Numbered from the stretch's first letter, positions 52,640 to 63,574 are shown. The stretch is DNA of 64,000 bases from Candidatus Liberibacter solanacearum CLso-ZC1 (GCF_000183665.1 NC_014774.1:1127302-1191301), one strand, 5' to 3'. The notes: generated by a model not told the origin, from the letters alone. Numbers and translations: made by a program.

Positions 52640-54691
52640 TCAACTATCCAGAAAACTTCTTAATTTCTTTGAACGGCTAGGATGTTTTAATTTACGAATT
52701 GCCTTCGCTTCAATCTGACGAATACGCTCACGCGTAACACAAAACTGTTTGCCCACTTCTTCAAGGGTATGATCTGTATTCATTCCTATACCGAAACGCA
52801 TCCGCAATACCCTCTCTTCTCGCGGAGTCAAAGAGGCAAGAACACGAGTAGTATTTTCACGCAAGTTCGCTTGAATAGCAGAATCCACAGGAGATACTGC
52901 ATTCTTATCCTCTATAAAATCTCCAAGATGTGAAGTATCCTCGTCACCTATAGGCGTTTCTAAAGAAATAGGTTCTTTGGTTATTTTTAAAACTTTTTGT
53001 ACTCTTTCCAGAGGCATTGCGAGTTTTTTAGCTATTTCATCAGGAGTGGGTTCACGTTTAATCGTATTCGACATCCTCCGCGCTGTTCGAACAACTTTAT
53101 TAATTGTCTCAATCATATGAACAGGAATTCTGATCGTACGTGACTGATCTGCAATAGAACGCGTAACCGCTTGTTTAACCCACCACATTCCATATGTCGA
53201 AAATTTATAACCTAAACACCAATCAAATTTTTCGACAGCTTTCATCAAGCCAATATTACCCTCTTGAATCAGATCTAAAAATTGTAATCCACGATTTGTA
53301 TATTTTTTAGCGACAGAAATAACAAGACGCAAATTAGCCTCTACCATTTCCTTTTTAGCAATACTTGCTTCACACTCACCTTTACGAACCATCGAAACAA
53401 TATGTCGGAATTCAGAAATTGATATCCCAGTTTCAGATGCAATTCCTTTAATATCATCCCTGATTCTGAGGATAGAATCCATTTCACAATCTACAAAGTT
53501 CTTCCATTTTTTTTCAGAAAATCCTTTTGCAGAACTCGTCCACTCTGGATCTAATTCATGCCCTTGATATCGATCTAAGAAAACATCTCGTTTAATTCCA
53601 TAGGATTGAGCCAACCGTAATAATTCACCCTCATTTTTCATAATACGCTTTGAAATGTCATAGAGCTGTTCAACCAACAAATCAATGCGACTTTGATTAA
53701 GTGAAAGGGATCCCACTAATTCAACCAATCTCCCTTTTAATTCTCTATATTTTACAAGGTATTTCTCATCATTTTGTCTTCTCGTACTCTCTTGAAGCAA
53801 ACGCAATTTCTGATAAGATTCAGCAATTTCATTAAGCGCACTCATCACTTGTGGTCGCAATTGATCTTCCATAGCAGAAAGAGTATGCCTAGAATCATCC
53901 TCATCTTCATCTAATCCGTTTTCTTCACCATCACCATTCTCCGCTGCACTATTATCTGATAAAGAACTGACATGATCACTTTCAACTTTACTATTCTTCG
54001 AGACGCTCTTAATACCATCTTCACCATCTGCTTTTTCTTGAGGAGCACCTTCCTCTTGATTCACACAGGAATCTGCTTCCGATCCTTGGAAAAAAGTTGC
54101 CTTTGATCCTGGCCCGATACATGCCTCTAAATCTATAATCTCACGCAAGAGTGTAGTTCCATCATTTAACTCATCACGCCAAATGATCAGTGCTTGGAAA
54201 GTAAGAGGACTTTCACATAGACTGGCCATCATCATAGCCCGACCAGCTTCAATCCTTTTGGCTATGGCAATTTCACCCTCACGCGATAGTAACTCTATAG
54301 ATCCCATCTCACGCAAGTACATACGAACAGGATCATCGGTACTGCGATCAGCTAAATCTTTGCGTTTTTGAGACAATACAGCCGTATTACCATTACTATG
54401 CGTTAGATCTAGAGAATCTTCGGATCCTTCTTCCAAATCTTCTAAATCATCACTGTCAACAACATTAATCCCCATGTTAGACAACATGGCCATTGTCTCT
54501 TCAATTTGCTCAACACTAGCCTCTTCAGAGGGGAAAACAGTGTTTAATTCTTCCACAGTCACATAGCCGCGTTGTTTAGCGGCTTTGAGCATTTTTTTCC
54601 AAGAATCATCTGAAAAATCAAAAACTAAAGTATCCTCAGAATTCTCATGTTCACTATCAGAATCTCTGTTTTTCTTTCTACCTTTTATCAT
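52640..54691 (-). CDS. rpoD: Primary sigma factor RpoD (sigma-70)
   Basis: Housekeeping sigma factor, 683 residues, with GGAGG upstream of the ATG. Region 1.1 is at the N-terminus. A long acidic non-conserved region carries EDEDDSRH. Region 2 ([20 protein letters not shown]) contains the -10 recognition helix. Region 3 follows, then region 4 ([21 protein letters not shown]), which recognises -35. The usual neighbour dnaG is not found upstream here. Confidence 0.98.
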   Translation of the reverse strand: MIKGRKKNRDSDSEHENSEDTLVFDFSDDSWKKMLKAAKQRGYVTVEELNTVFPSEEASVEQIEETMAMLSNMGINVVDSDDLEDLEEGSEDSLDLTHSNGNTAVLSQKRKDLADRSTDDPVRMYLREMGSIELLSREGEIAIAKRIEAGRAMMMASLCESPLTFQALIIWRDELNDGTTLLREIIDLEACIGPGSKATFFQGSEADSCVNQEEGAPQEKADGEDGIKSVSKNSKVESDHVSSLSDNSAAENGDGEENGLDEDEDDSRHTLSAMEDQLRPQVMSALNEIAESYQKLRLLQESTRRQNDEKYLVKYRELKGRLVELVGSLSLNQSRIDLLVEQLYDISKRIMKNEGELLRLAQSYGIKRDVFLDRYQGHELDPEWTSSAKGFSEKKWKNFVDCEMDSILRIRDDIKGIASETGISISEFRHIVSMVRKGECEASIAKKEMVEANLRLVISVAKKYTNRGLQFLDLIQEGNIGLMKAVEKFDWCLGYKFSTYGMWWVKQAVTRSIADQSRTIRIPVHMIETINKVVRTARRMSNTIKREPTPDEIAKKLAMPLERVQKVLKITKEPISLETPIGDEDTSHLGDFIEDKNAVSPVDSAIQANLRENTTRVLASLTPREERVLRMRFGIGMNTDHTLEEVGKQFCVTRERIRQIEAKAIRKLKHPSRSKKLRSFLDS

Positions 54692-55250
54692 AATTTTACC
54701 TTACTCCTCCATTCCCCATTGAAACTTATCCTGACCAACGCAATAAGATTTAAAACACAGCCCTACATCATTCTACCAACTAGATCACTGCCCATATCGT
54801 TATCGCCCTTGATCTTAACCAAAAATTCTTGATCATCGAATAAAAGAATACCCTTGCCAATACCACATCTTAAAATCCATGCTATGAACGACATCTATGA
54901 TAGATTTTCAAAATAACAAGTCTTTTTCCTATATAATTTGAAAAAATAAAAAATTTATACTCCATCCTAAGGAATTTGCTACCATTACACTAAAAAAAAT
55001 CACATATACCAAAATGATTTTAAAGAACCTACTATCAATATTTTACATCTTTGCCGATGATATAACGTTGAATTGAAACCACCCCTTTTGCATAAACAAA
55101 CTAAAGAATCTAGATTCCCAATTAAATACCCTGACATTATCCTATCTATCATTTGCGCAAAACATTATTCATAATAATATTATTAACTGTAAAATATCGT
55201 TTGAAAATAATTCATTAAAACCAAGGTCAATATATGTCCATTCAAAAAAA
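54692..55250. other. Intergenic region upstream of rpoD
   Basis: About 560 bases separating rpoD from the accessory patch. It contains a 43-residue minus-strand frame (54763-54894) of unknown significance and otherwise only AT-rich sequence. No dnaG remnant recognised. Confidence 0.45.
54763..54894 (-). CDS. Possible short ORF, 43 residues
   Basis: ATG at 54894 to TAG at 54763; reads MSFIAWILRCGIGKG, LLFDDQEFLVKI, and ends GRMM. Its base composition is richer in G than the surrounding gap. There is no good ribosome-binding site and no recognised family. It may be a remnant or part of the rpoD leader. Confidence 0.2.
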   Translation of the reverse strand: MSFIAWILRCGIGKGILLFDDQEFLVKIKGDNDMGSDLVGRMM

Positions 55251-55554
55251 ATGCGTCATATTGCAATGTCTGGATATGGGAATCCAGACGTTATGTCTAT
55301 CACTGAATCACCAATTCCAATCCCTCAAAAAGAATAAATTCTCATTAAAGTTAATGCCATTGGCGTTAACAGACCAGATATTATGCAAAGAAAAGGATTA
55401 TATCCTCCCCCAAAATGCTAGCCCTATACTGGGGCTAGAAGTGGCTGGGACAATCATAAATCTCGGAGAAAATACCGTTAATTGGAATATTGGAGATGAA
55501 GTATGTACCTTAGTTAATGGAGGTGGAAATGTCAAAAATAATAATTGCAGATAA
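55251..55554 (+). pseudogene. Truncated NAD(P)H:quinone oxidoreductase pseudogene
   Basis: The original ATG at 55251 gives MRHIAMSGYGNPDVMSI, similar to zinc-independent quinone oxidoreductases. The frame hits a TAA at 55335-55337 after QKE, continues as ILIKVNAIGVNRPDIMQRKG and PPP, then loses one base near the A4 at 55420 (stop TAG in the old frame). It resumes as NASPILGLEVAGTI and GDEVCTLVNGGG. The match ends at about residue 100 of an expected 325, where sequence becomes unrelated. Two or more lesions plus truncation mean that it is dead. Confidence 0.85.
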
Positions 55555-55677
55555 AATTCATTAAAGATTATCTATATTAATAAAAACTCATACTCCTATA
55601 CTACTAAAATTAACCTCTATAGGATAGTAATAACATACTTGAAGAGGAACATAGTTGGAATAAAGTTATGTGCTAAA

Positions 55678-57123
55678 ATGAAAATATTTAAAAATAAATT
55701 GAAAATTCATTTTTTTAATAAATTACTTTTTTTTTCAAAAAAAGGTAACTTTGCAATGATAAGCGCAATAATGATCCCATCATTGGCGCTTTTATTGGGT
55801 ATTGTATTGGTTACATCAAATTACTTATTACATAAATATAGCGTAGAATCAGCTTCTGAAGAAGCTTTGAGTCATGGAATGTCCTTAATATGCTATCAGA
55901 ATGATATTGAAAGAGATAACTTAGCAAAAATCATATTAAACGATCTTATTGTGAGCCTTAAAAAAAATAATTTTACCAAACAAGAAGCAGATTTGGTCGC
56001 AAAAAATTCTAAAATTGATATAACTACCCTGATAAACGATTCCACGAATGTAAAATCATATCACTTTTATATTAAATCCGTTTATAAAATGCCTTTAAAT
56101 AAGATTACAAAGATTTTTTACCCTAAAGATCTGACAATAGTAACCAATGTCAATAAAATAGTACCTTGCCCTTACACATCATATGTTATGCTATCTAATC
56201 CCCGAGCAAGACAGTTTAACTCAGATTGGGATTTGATACATAGAAGAACAGTTAATGCTATAAATTCGATTATTACGGATAAAAATATTAAGTATATGAT
56301 CATCAATGGGAGTATGACAAATTTCGACCCTTCTCATTATTATACTGCTGAGGTTAAGCAGTTCAACAATGTGTATAGACATTTAAACGTCCCAATATTT
56401 AGGAGTATAGGTACTAGAGATTACGTGGATAATAACGGTATATGCAGAGATGGAGATGTTCTAACGAACTTCAGCACCTATAGCTGTGCTTTTGCCGCTC
56501 TAAATGACCTGTCTTGGCGAATAATAAATGAATATAAGTACAAACTTCCCGAAATAAATTATGATGTAAAGAGATGGATAGATTATTGTTTTTTTCAAAC
56601 AATCCATCACATTCGGGGATCTCTGGCTTATACATGGAATGATAAAAATATTCACTTCGTCCAACTGAATAACAGCTTGTTCTATAGCTCTCATTTTTAT
56701 CCAATAACACACGAGTTTGATTGTGAAATTGAGCCAACAATGCATCCAGGAGAGTTAACGGCTTCGTGGTTGGAACAAGATTTACGAAAAGCACGAAAAG
56801 AGAATAAAACTATCATTCTTTTCGTCGATCAGCTGCATGACTTTTATAGTTCCTCACAACTACAGGCATTTAAAGACTTACTAATCAGACATAAGATAGC
56901 GGCTGTTTTTAGCGGACTAGAACCAGGTAAAGAGGAAGAGTTTGTCTATGATAATAACAATCATGTTACAAAATTTTATAATACAGGAGTTGCTATTCCT
57001 CGTTACGGACATTTTATGCTTTTGGAAAATAGAGGTCATTCCCTTGACGTATTGATCTACAATACTAGCAATAGGATAGCTACTCTTGCCAAAAAAATGT
57101 CTTCGATTACATTGCCTCACTAA
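55678..57123 (+). CDS. TadG-like membrane anchor fused to a degenerate calcineurin-like phosphoesterase domain
   Basis: 481 residues from the ATG at 55678 (a TTG at 55639 is an upstream alternative). Residues about 1-22 are basic, then GNFAMISAIMIPSLALLL (about 23-51) is a single membrane segment of the TadE/TadG-like type; the rest would face outward. From about residue 165 on, the sequence follows a metallophosphoesterase layout. The expected D(x)H, GD, GNHD and GHxH motifs read SNPRA, NGSMTN, GTRDY and FSGLEPG. One His in VDQLHD may remain. GSLAYTWNDKNIHFVQLNN is close to the beta-sheet core of that family. Likely a secreted or surface protein without normal catalysis. It stands alone between a pseudogene and rplM. 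Confidence 0.65.
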   Translation: MKIFKNKLKIHFFNKLLFFSKKGNFAMISAIMIPSLALLLGIVLVTSNYLLHKYSVESASEEALSHGMSLICYQNDIERDNLAKIILNDLIVSLKKNNFTKQEADLVAKNSKIDITTLINDSTNVKSYHFYIKSVYKMPLNKITKIFYPKDLTIVTNVNKIVPCPYTSYVMLSNPRARQFNSDWDLIHRRTVNAINSIITDKNIKYMIINGSMTNFDPSHYYTAEVKQFNNVYRHLNVPIFRSIGTRDYVDNNGICRDGDVLTNFSTYSCAFAALNDLSWRIINEYKYKLPEINYDVKRWIDYCFFQTIHHIRGSLAYTWNDKNIHFVQLNNSLFYSSHFYPITHEFDCEIEPTMHPGELTASWLEQDLRKARKENKTIILFVDQLHDFYSSSQLQAFKDLLIRHKIAAVFSGLEPGKEEEFVYDNNNHVTKFYNTGVAIPRYGHFMLLENRGHSLDVLIYNTSNRIATLAKKMSSITLPH

Positions 57124-57495
57124 GGATAAAATATTATGATGCCAATAATAATCGAAAACGACATTGTATAAAAAAAATTTGACCATTTATGACGCAATAA
57201 CTTTCGGCATCTAAAAAGATTATGCTTAATTAGTTACTCTTCTAGCAAGAAATCCCTGTAAATTTTAAATACATTGAAAGATACGTGAACAATAAAATTA
57301 ATCGCCTTACGTCAAAATATAGTCATTTTTATAATCGTGAAGTATGACACGTTATTGACTGATGCATAAGTATCCGATATCAATAATAATTGTTTGTCTA
57401 GATAATGCTCTCTCTTATCTAGAAGGATATTGATATAGAGCAAAGTGATAATATCCAGTATTGAAATAGGTTATAAAATAAGGAAAATCAGTGTG
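57124..57495. other. Intergenic region upstream of rplM
   Basis: 370 AT-rich bases between the fusion gene and rplM. It must carry the rplM-rpsI promoter, but I cannot assign a convincing pair of boxes. No gene remnant seen. Confidence 0.4.
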
Positions 57496-57960
57496 ATGCC
57501 CAGCTTCTTTCAAAAATCGAGCGAAGTGGAAAAAAAGTGGATATTAATTGACGCAAAAGGATTAATTGTTGGAAGACTTGCCGCTCAAATAGCCCTACGC
57601 TTGCGTGGAAAAGACAAGCCTACCTATACACCAAGTGTCGATGATGGAAGCTATGTGGTGATTATCAATGCAGCAAAGGTTGTGTTTTCAGGGAATAAAT
57701 ATGATAAAAAAGTTTATTATCATCATACCGGTTATCCAGGAGGCATAAAAAAAGCTACTGCAAGAGAAATAATTGAAGGATCTTCTCCAATTAATGTTCT
57801 TAAAAAAGCAATTGAACGAATGCTTCCGAAAGGACCTCTTGCGAGAAAGCAACTAAAAAATTTACATATCTATGCTGAGGAAAATCATCCCCATGAAGCT
57901 CAAAAACCAATGCTCATAGATGTAGCAAAGATGAATATAAAAAATTCTAGGAGAAACTAA
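57496..57960 (+). CDS. rplM: 50S ribosomal protein L13
   Basis: Early assembly protein of the large subunit. It has 154 residues from the ATG at 57496; the 17-codon in-frame extension upstream is not family-like. [41 protein letters not shown] and [18 protein letters not shown] are diagnostic. The stop overlaps the rpsI ATG by one base. Confidence 0.96.
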   Translation: MPSFFQKSSEVEKKWILIDAKGLIVGRLAAQIALRLRGKDKPTYTPSVDDGSYVVIINAAKVVFSGNKYDKKVYYHHTGYPGGIKKATAREIIEGSSPINVLKKAIERMLPKGPLARKQLKNLHIYAEENHPHEAQKPMLIDVAKMNIKNSRRN

Positions 57961-58481
57961 TGAAGGAAGATATCACAAATCTCAAAGATATCATTGAAAA
58001 AAAAGAAGGGATTACAGTTGCAAAAATAGCAACAGAAGAATCAGAAGACAAGGCTATCTCTTCTTCTCTTACATATTCTCGCAAAGTTGATCAATGGCAA
58101 CGTTCTTACGCTACTGGAAAGAGGAAGACCTCTATTGCCCGCGTATGGATTAAGAGTGGTAGTGGAAAATTTACTATCAATCGTATGGATATATCAAAAT
58201 ATTTCAAACAAAGCTTGCCAATATTAAATGTAAAGAGACCTATCAAAGAAGTATCTCAAGATGATATGTATGATGTTTTCGCTACTGTATCTGGAGGAGG
58301 ATTTTCTGGACAAGCTAGCGCTATATGTCATGGGATTTCAAAAGCTTTAACATACTTTCAACCAGATTTGAGACCGCAACTTAAAAAAGGTGGTTTTCTA
58401 ACTCGAGATAGTCGTATCGTTGAACGCAAAAAATATGGTAAAGCAAAAGCGCGTCGTAGTTTCCAATTTTCTAAACGTTAA
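57960..58481 (+). CDS. rpsI: 30S ribosomal protein S9
   Basis: Small-subunit protein whose C-terminal tail touches P-site tRNA. It has 173 residues, longer than E. coli S9 because of an acidic N-terminal extension (about residues 1-45), as is usual but somewhat shorter in other alphaproteobacteria. [31 protein letters not shown] and the basic end [11 protein letters not shown] identify it. Translationally coupled to rplM. Confidence 0.96.
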   Translation: MKEDITNLKDIIEKKEGITVAKIATEESEDKAISSSLTYSRKVDQWQRSYATGKRKTSIARVWIKSGSGKFTINRMDISKYFKQSLPILNVKRPIKEVSQDDMYDVFATVSGGGFSGQASAICHGISKALTYFQPDLRPQLKKGGFLTRDSRIVERKKYGKAKARRSFQFSKR

Positions 58482-58653
58482 TATCACTGGATTATCATTT
58501 TCAATGATTATGATCTTCTGAAGAAATATAGTAACAAGCTTGCACTAAAATTAATCTTGTAGAAAAAAATTACAAAATTAAGGATTATTTTATGCTAAAT
58601 TCCAGGAATTTTTATTAGAATAATGTGCATTCTTTTGTTTTTTTGGAAATCCC

Positions 58654-59589
58654 ATGTATAAGATCTTTATAGATGGAGAGCATGGTACAACAGGACTAAA
58701 AATTCGCGAGCGCTTATTGCAACGCAAAGATTTGCAATTATTATCTCTTCCATCTAGAGAAAGACACAATATTCACTATCGAGAAGATCTATTAAATACA
58801 GCAGATATTGCGATTCTTTGTTTGCCGGATTCCGCATCATTAGAAACAATACAATTGATCAAAAAAAATGGTATCAATAACCGTATTATTGACACTTCGA
58901 CTGCGCATCGAGTTGCGCAGGGTTGGATGTATGGTTTCCCTGAAATGGAGCCTTCCCAAAAAGAAAAAATACGATCAGCACACTATATATCTAATCCTGG
59001 ATGTTATGCTACAGGCGCAATCGCAATTTTACGCCCATTACGCAAAGCAAAAATTATACCTGAAAAATATCCTATTACTATAAACGCTGTTTCTGGATAT
59101 ACAGGAGGAGGAAAAAAATTAATATCCCGTATGGAACAAAAAAATATGGTAGATTCAATTAGTAGCAATCATTTTTTTTACAGCCTAGATCTTCTACATA
59201 AACACTTGCCAGAAATCACCAAATACAGCCTTATAAAACAAAACCCTATTTTTTTACCATCGGTGGGTCGTTTTCCTCAGGGAATAGTCGTCCAAATTCC
59301 ATTTGATACAGAACAGCTAGCTCGGAAGACAAACCTCAAAGAAATACATAATATTTTTCACGAATATTATGCTGGAGAAAATACTATCTCCGTTATTTCA
59401 CTGGAAGAAAGCAGCAAAATTGAAACTATAGATTGTGAAATGATGGTGGGAAATGACAGAATGAAACTTTTCTTTTTCGGATCATCTCAATTACCATATA
59501 TTAATATCATAGCAGTTCTTGACAACTTGGGGAAAGGAGCCTCAGGAGCAGCAATTCAAAATATGGACTTACTTCTTTCTTCTCTCTAA
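58654..59589 (+). CDS. argC: N-acetyl-gamma-glutamyl-phosphate reductase
   Basis: NADPH-dependent step of arginine (ornithine) biosynthesis. It has 311 residues, the shorter type-2 ArgC: FIDGEHGTTGLKIRERL, catalytic cysteine in SNPGCYATG, and SGYTGGGKK. Follows rplM-rpsI as in other Rhizobiales; 172 bases separate them. argG, later in the same pathway, is at 2452. Confidence 0.95.
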   Translation: MYKIFIDGEHGTTGLKIRERLLQRKDLQLLSLPSRERHNIHYREDLLNTADIAILCLPDSASLETIQLIKKNGINNRIIDTSTAHRVAQGWMYGFPEMEPSQKEKIRSAHYISNPGCYATGAIAILRPLRKAKIIPEKYPITINAVSGYTGGGKKLISRMEQKNMVDSISSNHFFYSLDLLHKHLPEITKYSLIKQNPIFLPSVGRFPQGIVVQIPFDTEQLARKTNLKEIHNIFHEYYAGENTISVISLEESSKIETIDCEMMVGNDRMKLFFFGSSQLPYINIIAVLDNLGKGASGAAIQNMDLLLSSL

Positions 59590-59617
59590 AAAATGCATAA
59601 AAATACTGATAATTGCA

Positions 59618-60364
59618 TTAAGAATATTCTACGGAATCAAAATAAAGCCCCTCAGAGGGAGATAAAGGACCACATGCCTTACGATCTTGAGCTTTTAACG
59701 CTTTTTGTAAGTCGTCTGATGTCCATTTTCGATCACCTACTAATTTCAAACTTCCAACAAAAGAACGTATTTGGGTATGTAAAAAACTCCGTGCAACGAC
59801 TCGAATCTCAATCATATCTCCCAATCGATTGATATCAAGACGATCAATTGTACGTATAGGCGATAATGCTTGACACTGAACCGATCGAAAAGTAGTAAAA
59901 TCATGTTTACCAATCAAATGTTGCGCTGCCACTCTCATCATTTCACAATCTAAATCTTTTGGAAACCACCATGCACGCCCTTTTTCAAGAGCTAGAGGTG
60001 CCTGTCTCGTAATAATACGATAAAGATAACTCCGACGAATAGCCGAAAAACGAGCATGGAATTTTTCGTCTACCACACACAATTCAAGTATAGAAATATC
60101 ATTAGAGATATTTAAATGCGCATTTAACGCTTTACATAATTTTTCCGGAACCCATTCTCGCACTAAATCAAAATGAGCAACTTGCCTAAGAGCATGAACA
60201 CCAGAATCGGTACGACCTGCACCATATACCGTCATACTTTCACCTGTCACCAAAAAAATAGCTTTTTCTATTTCACCTTGAATAGAAACCCCATTTTTCT
60301 GTCTTTGCCAACCAACATAGCCACTTCCATCATATTCAATTATCAAACAATAACGTATCATCAA
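59618..60364 (-). CDS. truA: tRNA pseudouridine(38-40) synthase
   Basis: Modifies uridines 38-40 in the anticodon stem-loop. It has 248 residues with [19 protein letters not shown] at the N-terminus and the catalytic Asp in [26 protein letters not shown] near the C-terminus is typical. It overlaps fmt by 4 bases, giving a coupled def-fmt-truA operon. Confidence 0.96.
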   Translation of the reverse strand: MMIRYCLIIEYDGSGYVGWQRQKNGVSIQGEIEKAIFLVTGESMTVYGAGRTDSGVHALRQVAHFDLVREWVPEKLCKALNAHLNISNDISILELCVVDEKFHARFSAIRRSYLYRIITRQAPLALEKGRAWWFPKDLDCEMMRVAAQHLIGKHDFTTFRSVQCQALSPIRTIDRLDINRLGDMIEIRVVARSFLHTQIRSFVGSLKLVGDRKWTSDDLQKALKAQDRKACGPLSPSEGLYFDSVEYS

Positions 60365-61293
60365 CCCACTATACAGCCCACTATTGCCGGATATCCTAAA
60401 AGAAAATCTTTAATATCCAAAGCATGTCCACCTGCTCGTTGCAAACGCATGATACGAATCGCACCTTGACTACATGCTATTGTAAAATTTGAGTTAATTA
60501 TCTCACCAGGATGTCCATTACCTTCTACCAACTGAGATTCTAGTAGTTTAATGCGCTCCAATCTATTTCTAATCATCATGTTTAACCATGCTCCTGGCAA
60601 AGGAGATAGCGCTCTAATATGATTATGTACATCCTCTGAAGATTGAGAAAAATCAATGTGAGTCTCACTTTTTAAAATCTTTTGAGCATAGGTAATACCA
60701 TTTTCTACCTGAGGGGAAAAAGAAATATTATTATTCTCAAGCCTATCCATAACTTCCACTATTGTACTCGCACACATAATACTTAACGCATCATGAAGCA
60801 CTCCTGCACTCATATTACAAGGTATCGGAATCCTTTTAACAAGCACAATCGGACCTGTATCTAAATGCTCATCCATTTTCATAACTGCTATTCCAGTCTC
60901 ACTATCACCAGCCATGATAGCACGCTGTATTGGAGCTGCTCCACGCCAACGAGGCAATAAGGATGCATGCCCATTGTAAAATCCTAATTTTGTCGCATCT
61001 AAAATACGTTTAGGAATAATTAATCCATATGAAACAACTACCGCTACATCAGCATTAAAATTTAGAAATTGCTCATATTCTGCTTGTCTAAGTTTTTCTG
61101 GAATAAGCGTCTGAATATTTAATTCATTTGCCGTTTGATATACGGCAGAAGGTACAGTCTTTAAACCCCGCCTTCCAGCTGGACGCGGTGGTTGCGTATA
61201 AACAGCTAATATATTATGAGAAGAAGAAAGAGCCCGCAAAGTAGCGACAGCGAACTCTGATGTACCCATAAAAATAATCCGCAACTTCAACAA
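60361..61293 (-). CDS. fmt: Methionyl-tRNA formyltransferase
   Basis: Formylates initiator Met-tRNA. It has 310 residues: [17 protein letters not shown], the formyl-donor-binding/catalytic region [19 protein letters not shown], and [19 protein letters not shown]. Middle gene of def-fmt-truA; def removes the formyl group added by this enzyme. Confidence 0.96.
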   Translation of the reverse strand: MLKLRIIFMGTSEFAVATLRALSSSHNILAVYTQPPRPAGRRGLKTVPSAVYQTANELNIQTLIPEKLRQAEYEQFLNFNADVAVVVSYGLIIPKRILDATKLGFYNGHASLLPRWRGAAPIQRAIMAGDSETGIAVMKMDEHLDTGPIVLVKRIPIPCNMSAGVLHDALSIMCASTIVEVMDRLENNNISFSPQVENGITYAQKILKSETHIDFSQSSEDVHNHIRALSPLPGAWLNMMIRNRLERIKLLESQLVEGNGHPGEIINSNFTIACSQGAIRIMRLQRAGGHALDIKDFLLGYPAIVGCIVG

Positions 61294-61326
61294 TACCCTT
61301 TCATAACATTATCAATAAAAAGATAA

Positions 61327-61824
61327 TCACGCATTCCTTATTAATTTTAAAATCTTATTGATTATCATATCACGCTTCAAACGTGATATGTGATCTATAA
61401 ATAATATTCCATTTAAATGATCAATTTCATGTTGCAAACAAGTTGCTAACAATCCATCGGCGTAAATAATCTGAGGTTGTGCATTACTGTCTAAATACTT
61501 TACAGTCACAAAAGAGGCACGCTTTACATCAGCCCTATGATTGGGAATAGATAAACAACCCTCTGCACGAACGGAACAATCGTTTGAAGAGGATACTATC
61601 GTCGGATTAATGAATACTAAAGGGCTCTTTGTATTCAAATCAATGACAACCACCCTATATAAAATTCCAATCTGAACAGCAGCTAATCCAATACCATCAG
61701 AAGAATACATCACTTCGAACATATCCTCTATTAAGTGTATAATATCAGAATCTATCGTCTCTACTGAACGAGATACTCTTCGTAAAACAGGATCCGGGAA
61801 AAAGATAAGAGATTTTTTTTTCAT
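61327..61824 (-). CDS. def: Peptide deformylase
   Basis: Metal-dependent removal of formyl from nascent chains. It has 165 residues from the ATG at 61824 (MKKKSLIFFPDPVLRRVS); in-frame sequence upstream to 61896 is not family-like. Motifs: GIGLAAVQIG, EGCLSIP with the metal Cys, and QHEIDHLNG with the metal His pair. The A9 run right after the ATG stays in frame. Confidence 0.95.
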   Translation of the reverse strand: MKKKSLIFFPDPVLRRVSRSVETIDSDIIHLIEDMFEVMYSSDGIGLAAVQIGILYRVVVIDLNTKSPLVFINPTIVSSSNDCSVRAEGCLSIPNHRADVKRASFVTVKYLDSNAQPQIIYADGLLATCLQHEIDHLNGILFIDHISRLKRDMIINKILKLIRNA

Positions 61825-62462
61825 AGATTTTTTCAGCCCTACTCTACTTATATACCTATGAGATAGAACATCTTTAGTCAATCTTTCCCTTCGCATATTC
61901 TAAAGCAGAATCACTAAGATATCTAATCACTTCCTTCAATGTGTCTATATAAAAAGGAATAGATTTTAAATTAAGATTTTAACAACATGGCTTCATAATA
62001 ACCGAAAATCCTACTAATAGCATAAGCAAGAACGGAAAAATAAGCAAAGGTATTTTTAAATAAATCGACAAGAACCAATTGATTTTCCTTAAGCATAAAA
62101 AAATAAAGAAAGTCAACAAACGAATAAGAATTTCCATATCTTCTTAAGTTGCACTTTAACATAAAATACATATTTATTGACAATTTATAAAAAAAATGCT
62201 TTCCTAGCAGTATGAAATTTTATATTCATTCCCCCATTTTAATAAATGGTGGCGTTATTTCTTGAGCATAGTATACGTAGTGCTTTTTATATCATATGAT
62301 ATCGCACTTTGTATTCAAAGATATTCCCCCTCTTTTTTACGGTATATCTGAAAGTTATAGATCTATAATTAACAAAGCAAATTCTTTAGCTACTATAGTT
62401 GAAAAAAATATTTTAAGAATTGGCAATGCTCTTTAATTTTTTAAACTATTAAAGGATAGACA
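61825..62462. other. Intergenic region upstream of def
   Basis: About 640 bases between def (minus) and the small membrane protein (plus). A short inverted repeat CCATTT/AAATGG lies at 62234-62249. Open frames here lack ribosome-binding sites and homology. No clear gene. Confidence 0.4.
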
Positions 62463-62819
62463 ATGAAATGGATTGTTTTACTCGCGAACATTATATTTAG
62501 CATATTATCTTGTGTTTTTATCAAAATATCAACCACTTCTCAAGGAGAGAACACTGCATTAACCGATCCCATGCGCCTTTCAAATGATAAATTTTTTTGG
62601 CTTGGATTTTTCTTCTACGCAGCTAGCTTCTTTTTCTATATTATTGTTGTATCACAATTCTCTCTACAGGTAGCACAAACCCTTGTTACTTCTTCAATTA
62701 TAATAATCGTCACCTGTATTTCGTCTCTTATTTGGGACAAACCATTTTATTGGACAACTGGAATAGGAATATTGCTCATCACTCTTGGAATAACATTGAT
62801 TTCTTTTAACACAACTTAA
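62463..62819 (+). CDS. Small DMT/SMR-like four-helix membrane protein
   Basis: 118 residues with about four hydrophobic segments (near residues 3-20, 45-65, 70-90 and 95-114), the size and layout of small multidrug resistance/ArnE-type transporters. AAGGA lies about 6 bases before the ATG. The glutamate in the first helix essential to EmrE-type export is not present: the segment reads LLANIIFSILSCVF. A lipid-carrier flippase or an uncharacterised DMT role is therefore as likely as drug efflux. No partner subunit gene is adjacent. Confidence 0.7.
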   Translation: MKWIVLLANIIFSILSCVFIKISTTSQGENTALTDPMRLSNDKFFWLGFFFYAASFFFYIIVVSQFSLQVAQTLVTSSIIIIVTCISSLIWDKPFYWTTGIGILLITLGITLISFNTT

Positions 62820-63106
62820 AAACTCCAAAACGTGGCTAAAATATTTTATTCGTTATACGGTACTTAGGATTATCCTTAACCTTTTCTTTTTCACGATAAA
62901 AAATTTACCTTTCTAAAACTATGAGTAGAGATATTCATTCAAATCGCTTTTGAGACCTCCTCATTGTTCAAAAACTAACATTCTGAATATTTTACTGTAT
63001 TTAAAAGTGAATGCACTACAATGATTATACAAAAAACCATGCTATAATTTTAATACTTAGAACACTGCTCTTAATTTTTTACTACAAAAATATAAAAAAA
63101 TAAAAG

Positions 63107-63182
63107 TGGTGGGCCCGGAGGGATTCGAACCCCCAACCAAACGGTTATGAGCCGTTGGCTCTAACCCTTGAGCTACGGGCCC
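63107..63182 (-). tRNA. tRNA with CAU anticodon, probably tRNA-Ile2
   Basis: A 76-base cloverleaf with encoded CCA on the minus strand. Acceptor arms GGGCCCG/CGGGCCC pair, the D arm has GTAGCTCAAGGGTTAGAGC, the anticodon loop is CTCATAA (CAT), and the T arm has GGTTCGAATCC. The GGGCCCG acceptor and pyrimidine/purine pattern resemble the lysidine-modified tRNA-Ile2 of alphaproteobacteria more than elongator Met, but identity cannot be settled by eye. Confidence 0.93.
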
Positions 63183-63574
63183 AAGAACAATTTCACCATC
63201 TCAAATATAAAACCCAGTAGTTCATTTTAATAACTGGTTTTTCATTCAAGAGCAAGACTTTAAATGCAATTTTTTATGATTATAAGATGCTATAAATACT
63301 TAAAACAGAAGTCCTAATAGAGATAATCTTCAGGCATAAGAAAATATCAATATAATTTTTATGTTATTGATATTTTCTGTTGTTTAACCAACGAAGTACT
63401 ACATAAATATGACAATGATTAATCGTAGAGAGCAAAATATTAAAAAATTGAAATATTTCCCTGATAAAACCTTCAATGATTTCTTGTTCAGAAAATATCT
63501 AAGATCCGTTTCGTTTCATTGCAATGATACCGTATCCTTCATATTCTCAAGGAATAAACATTTTCCAAAAAAAA
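63183..63574. other. Intergenic region between the CAU tRNA and mltG
   Basis: About 390 AT-rich bases. A plus-strand frame at 63409 runs into antisense mltG and lacks support. Nothing else recognised. Confidence 0.4.

Noticed and set aside
59593..59832. Plus-strand 79-residue frame just after argC
   Set aside because: It lies almost wholly antisense to the conserved end of truA.
61971..62183. Minus-strand frame of about 70 residues upstream of def
   Set aside because: It begins with TTG or an internal ATG without a ribosome-binding site, has phenylalanine- and tyrosine-rich AT-driven composition and no recognised family.
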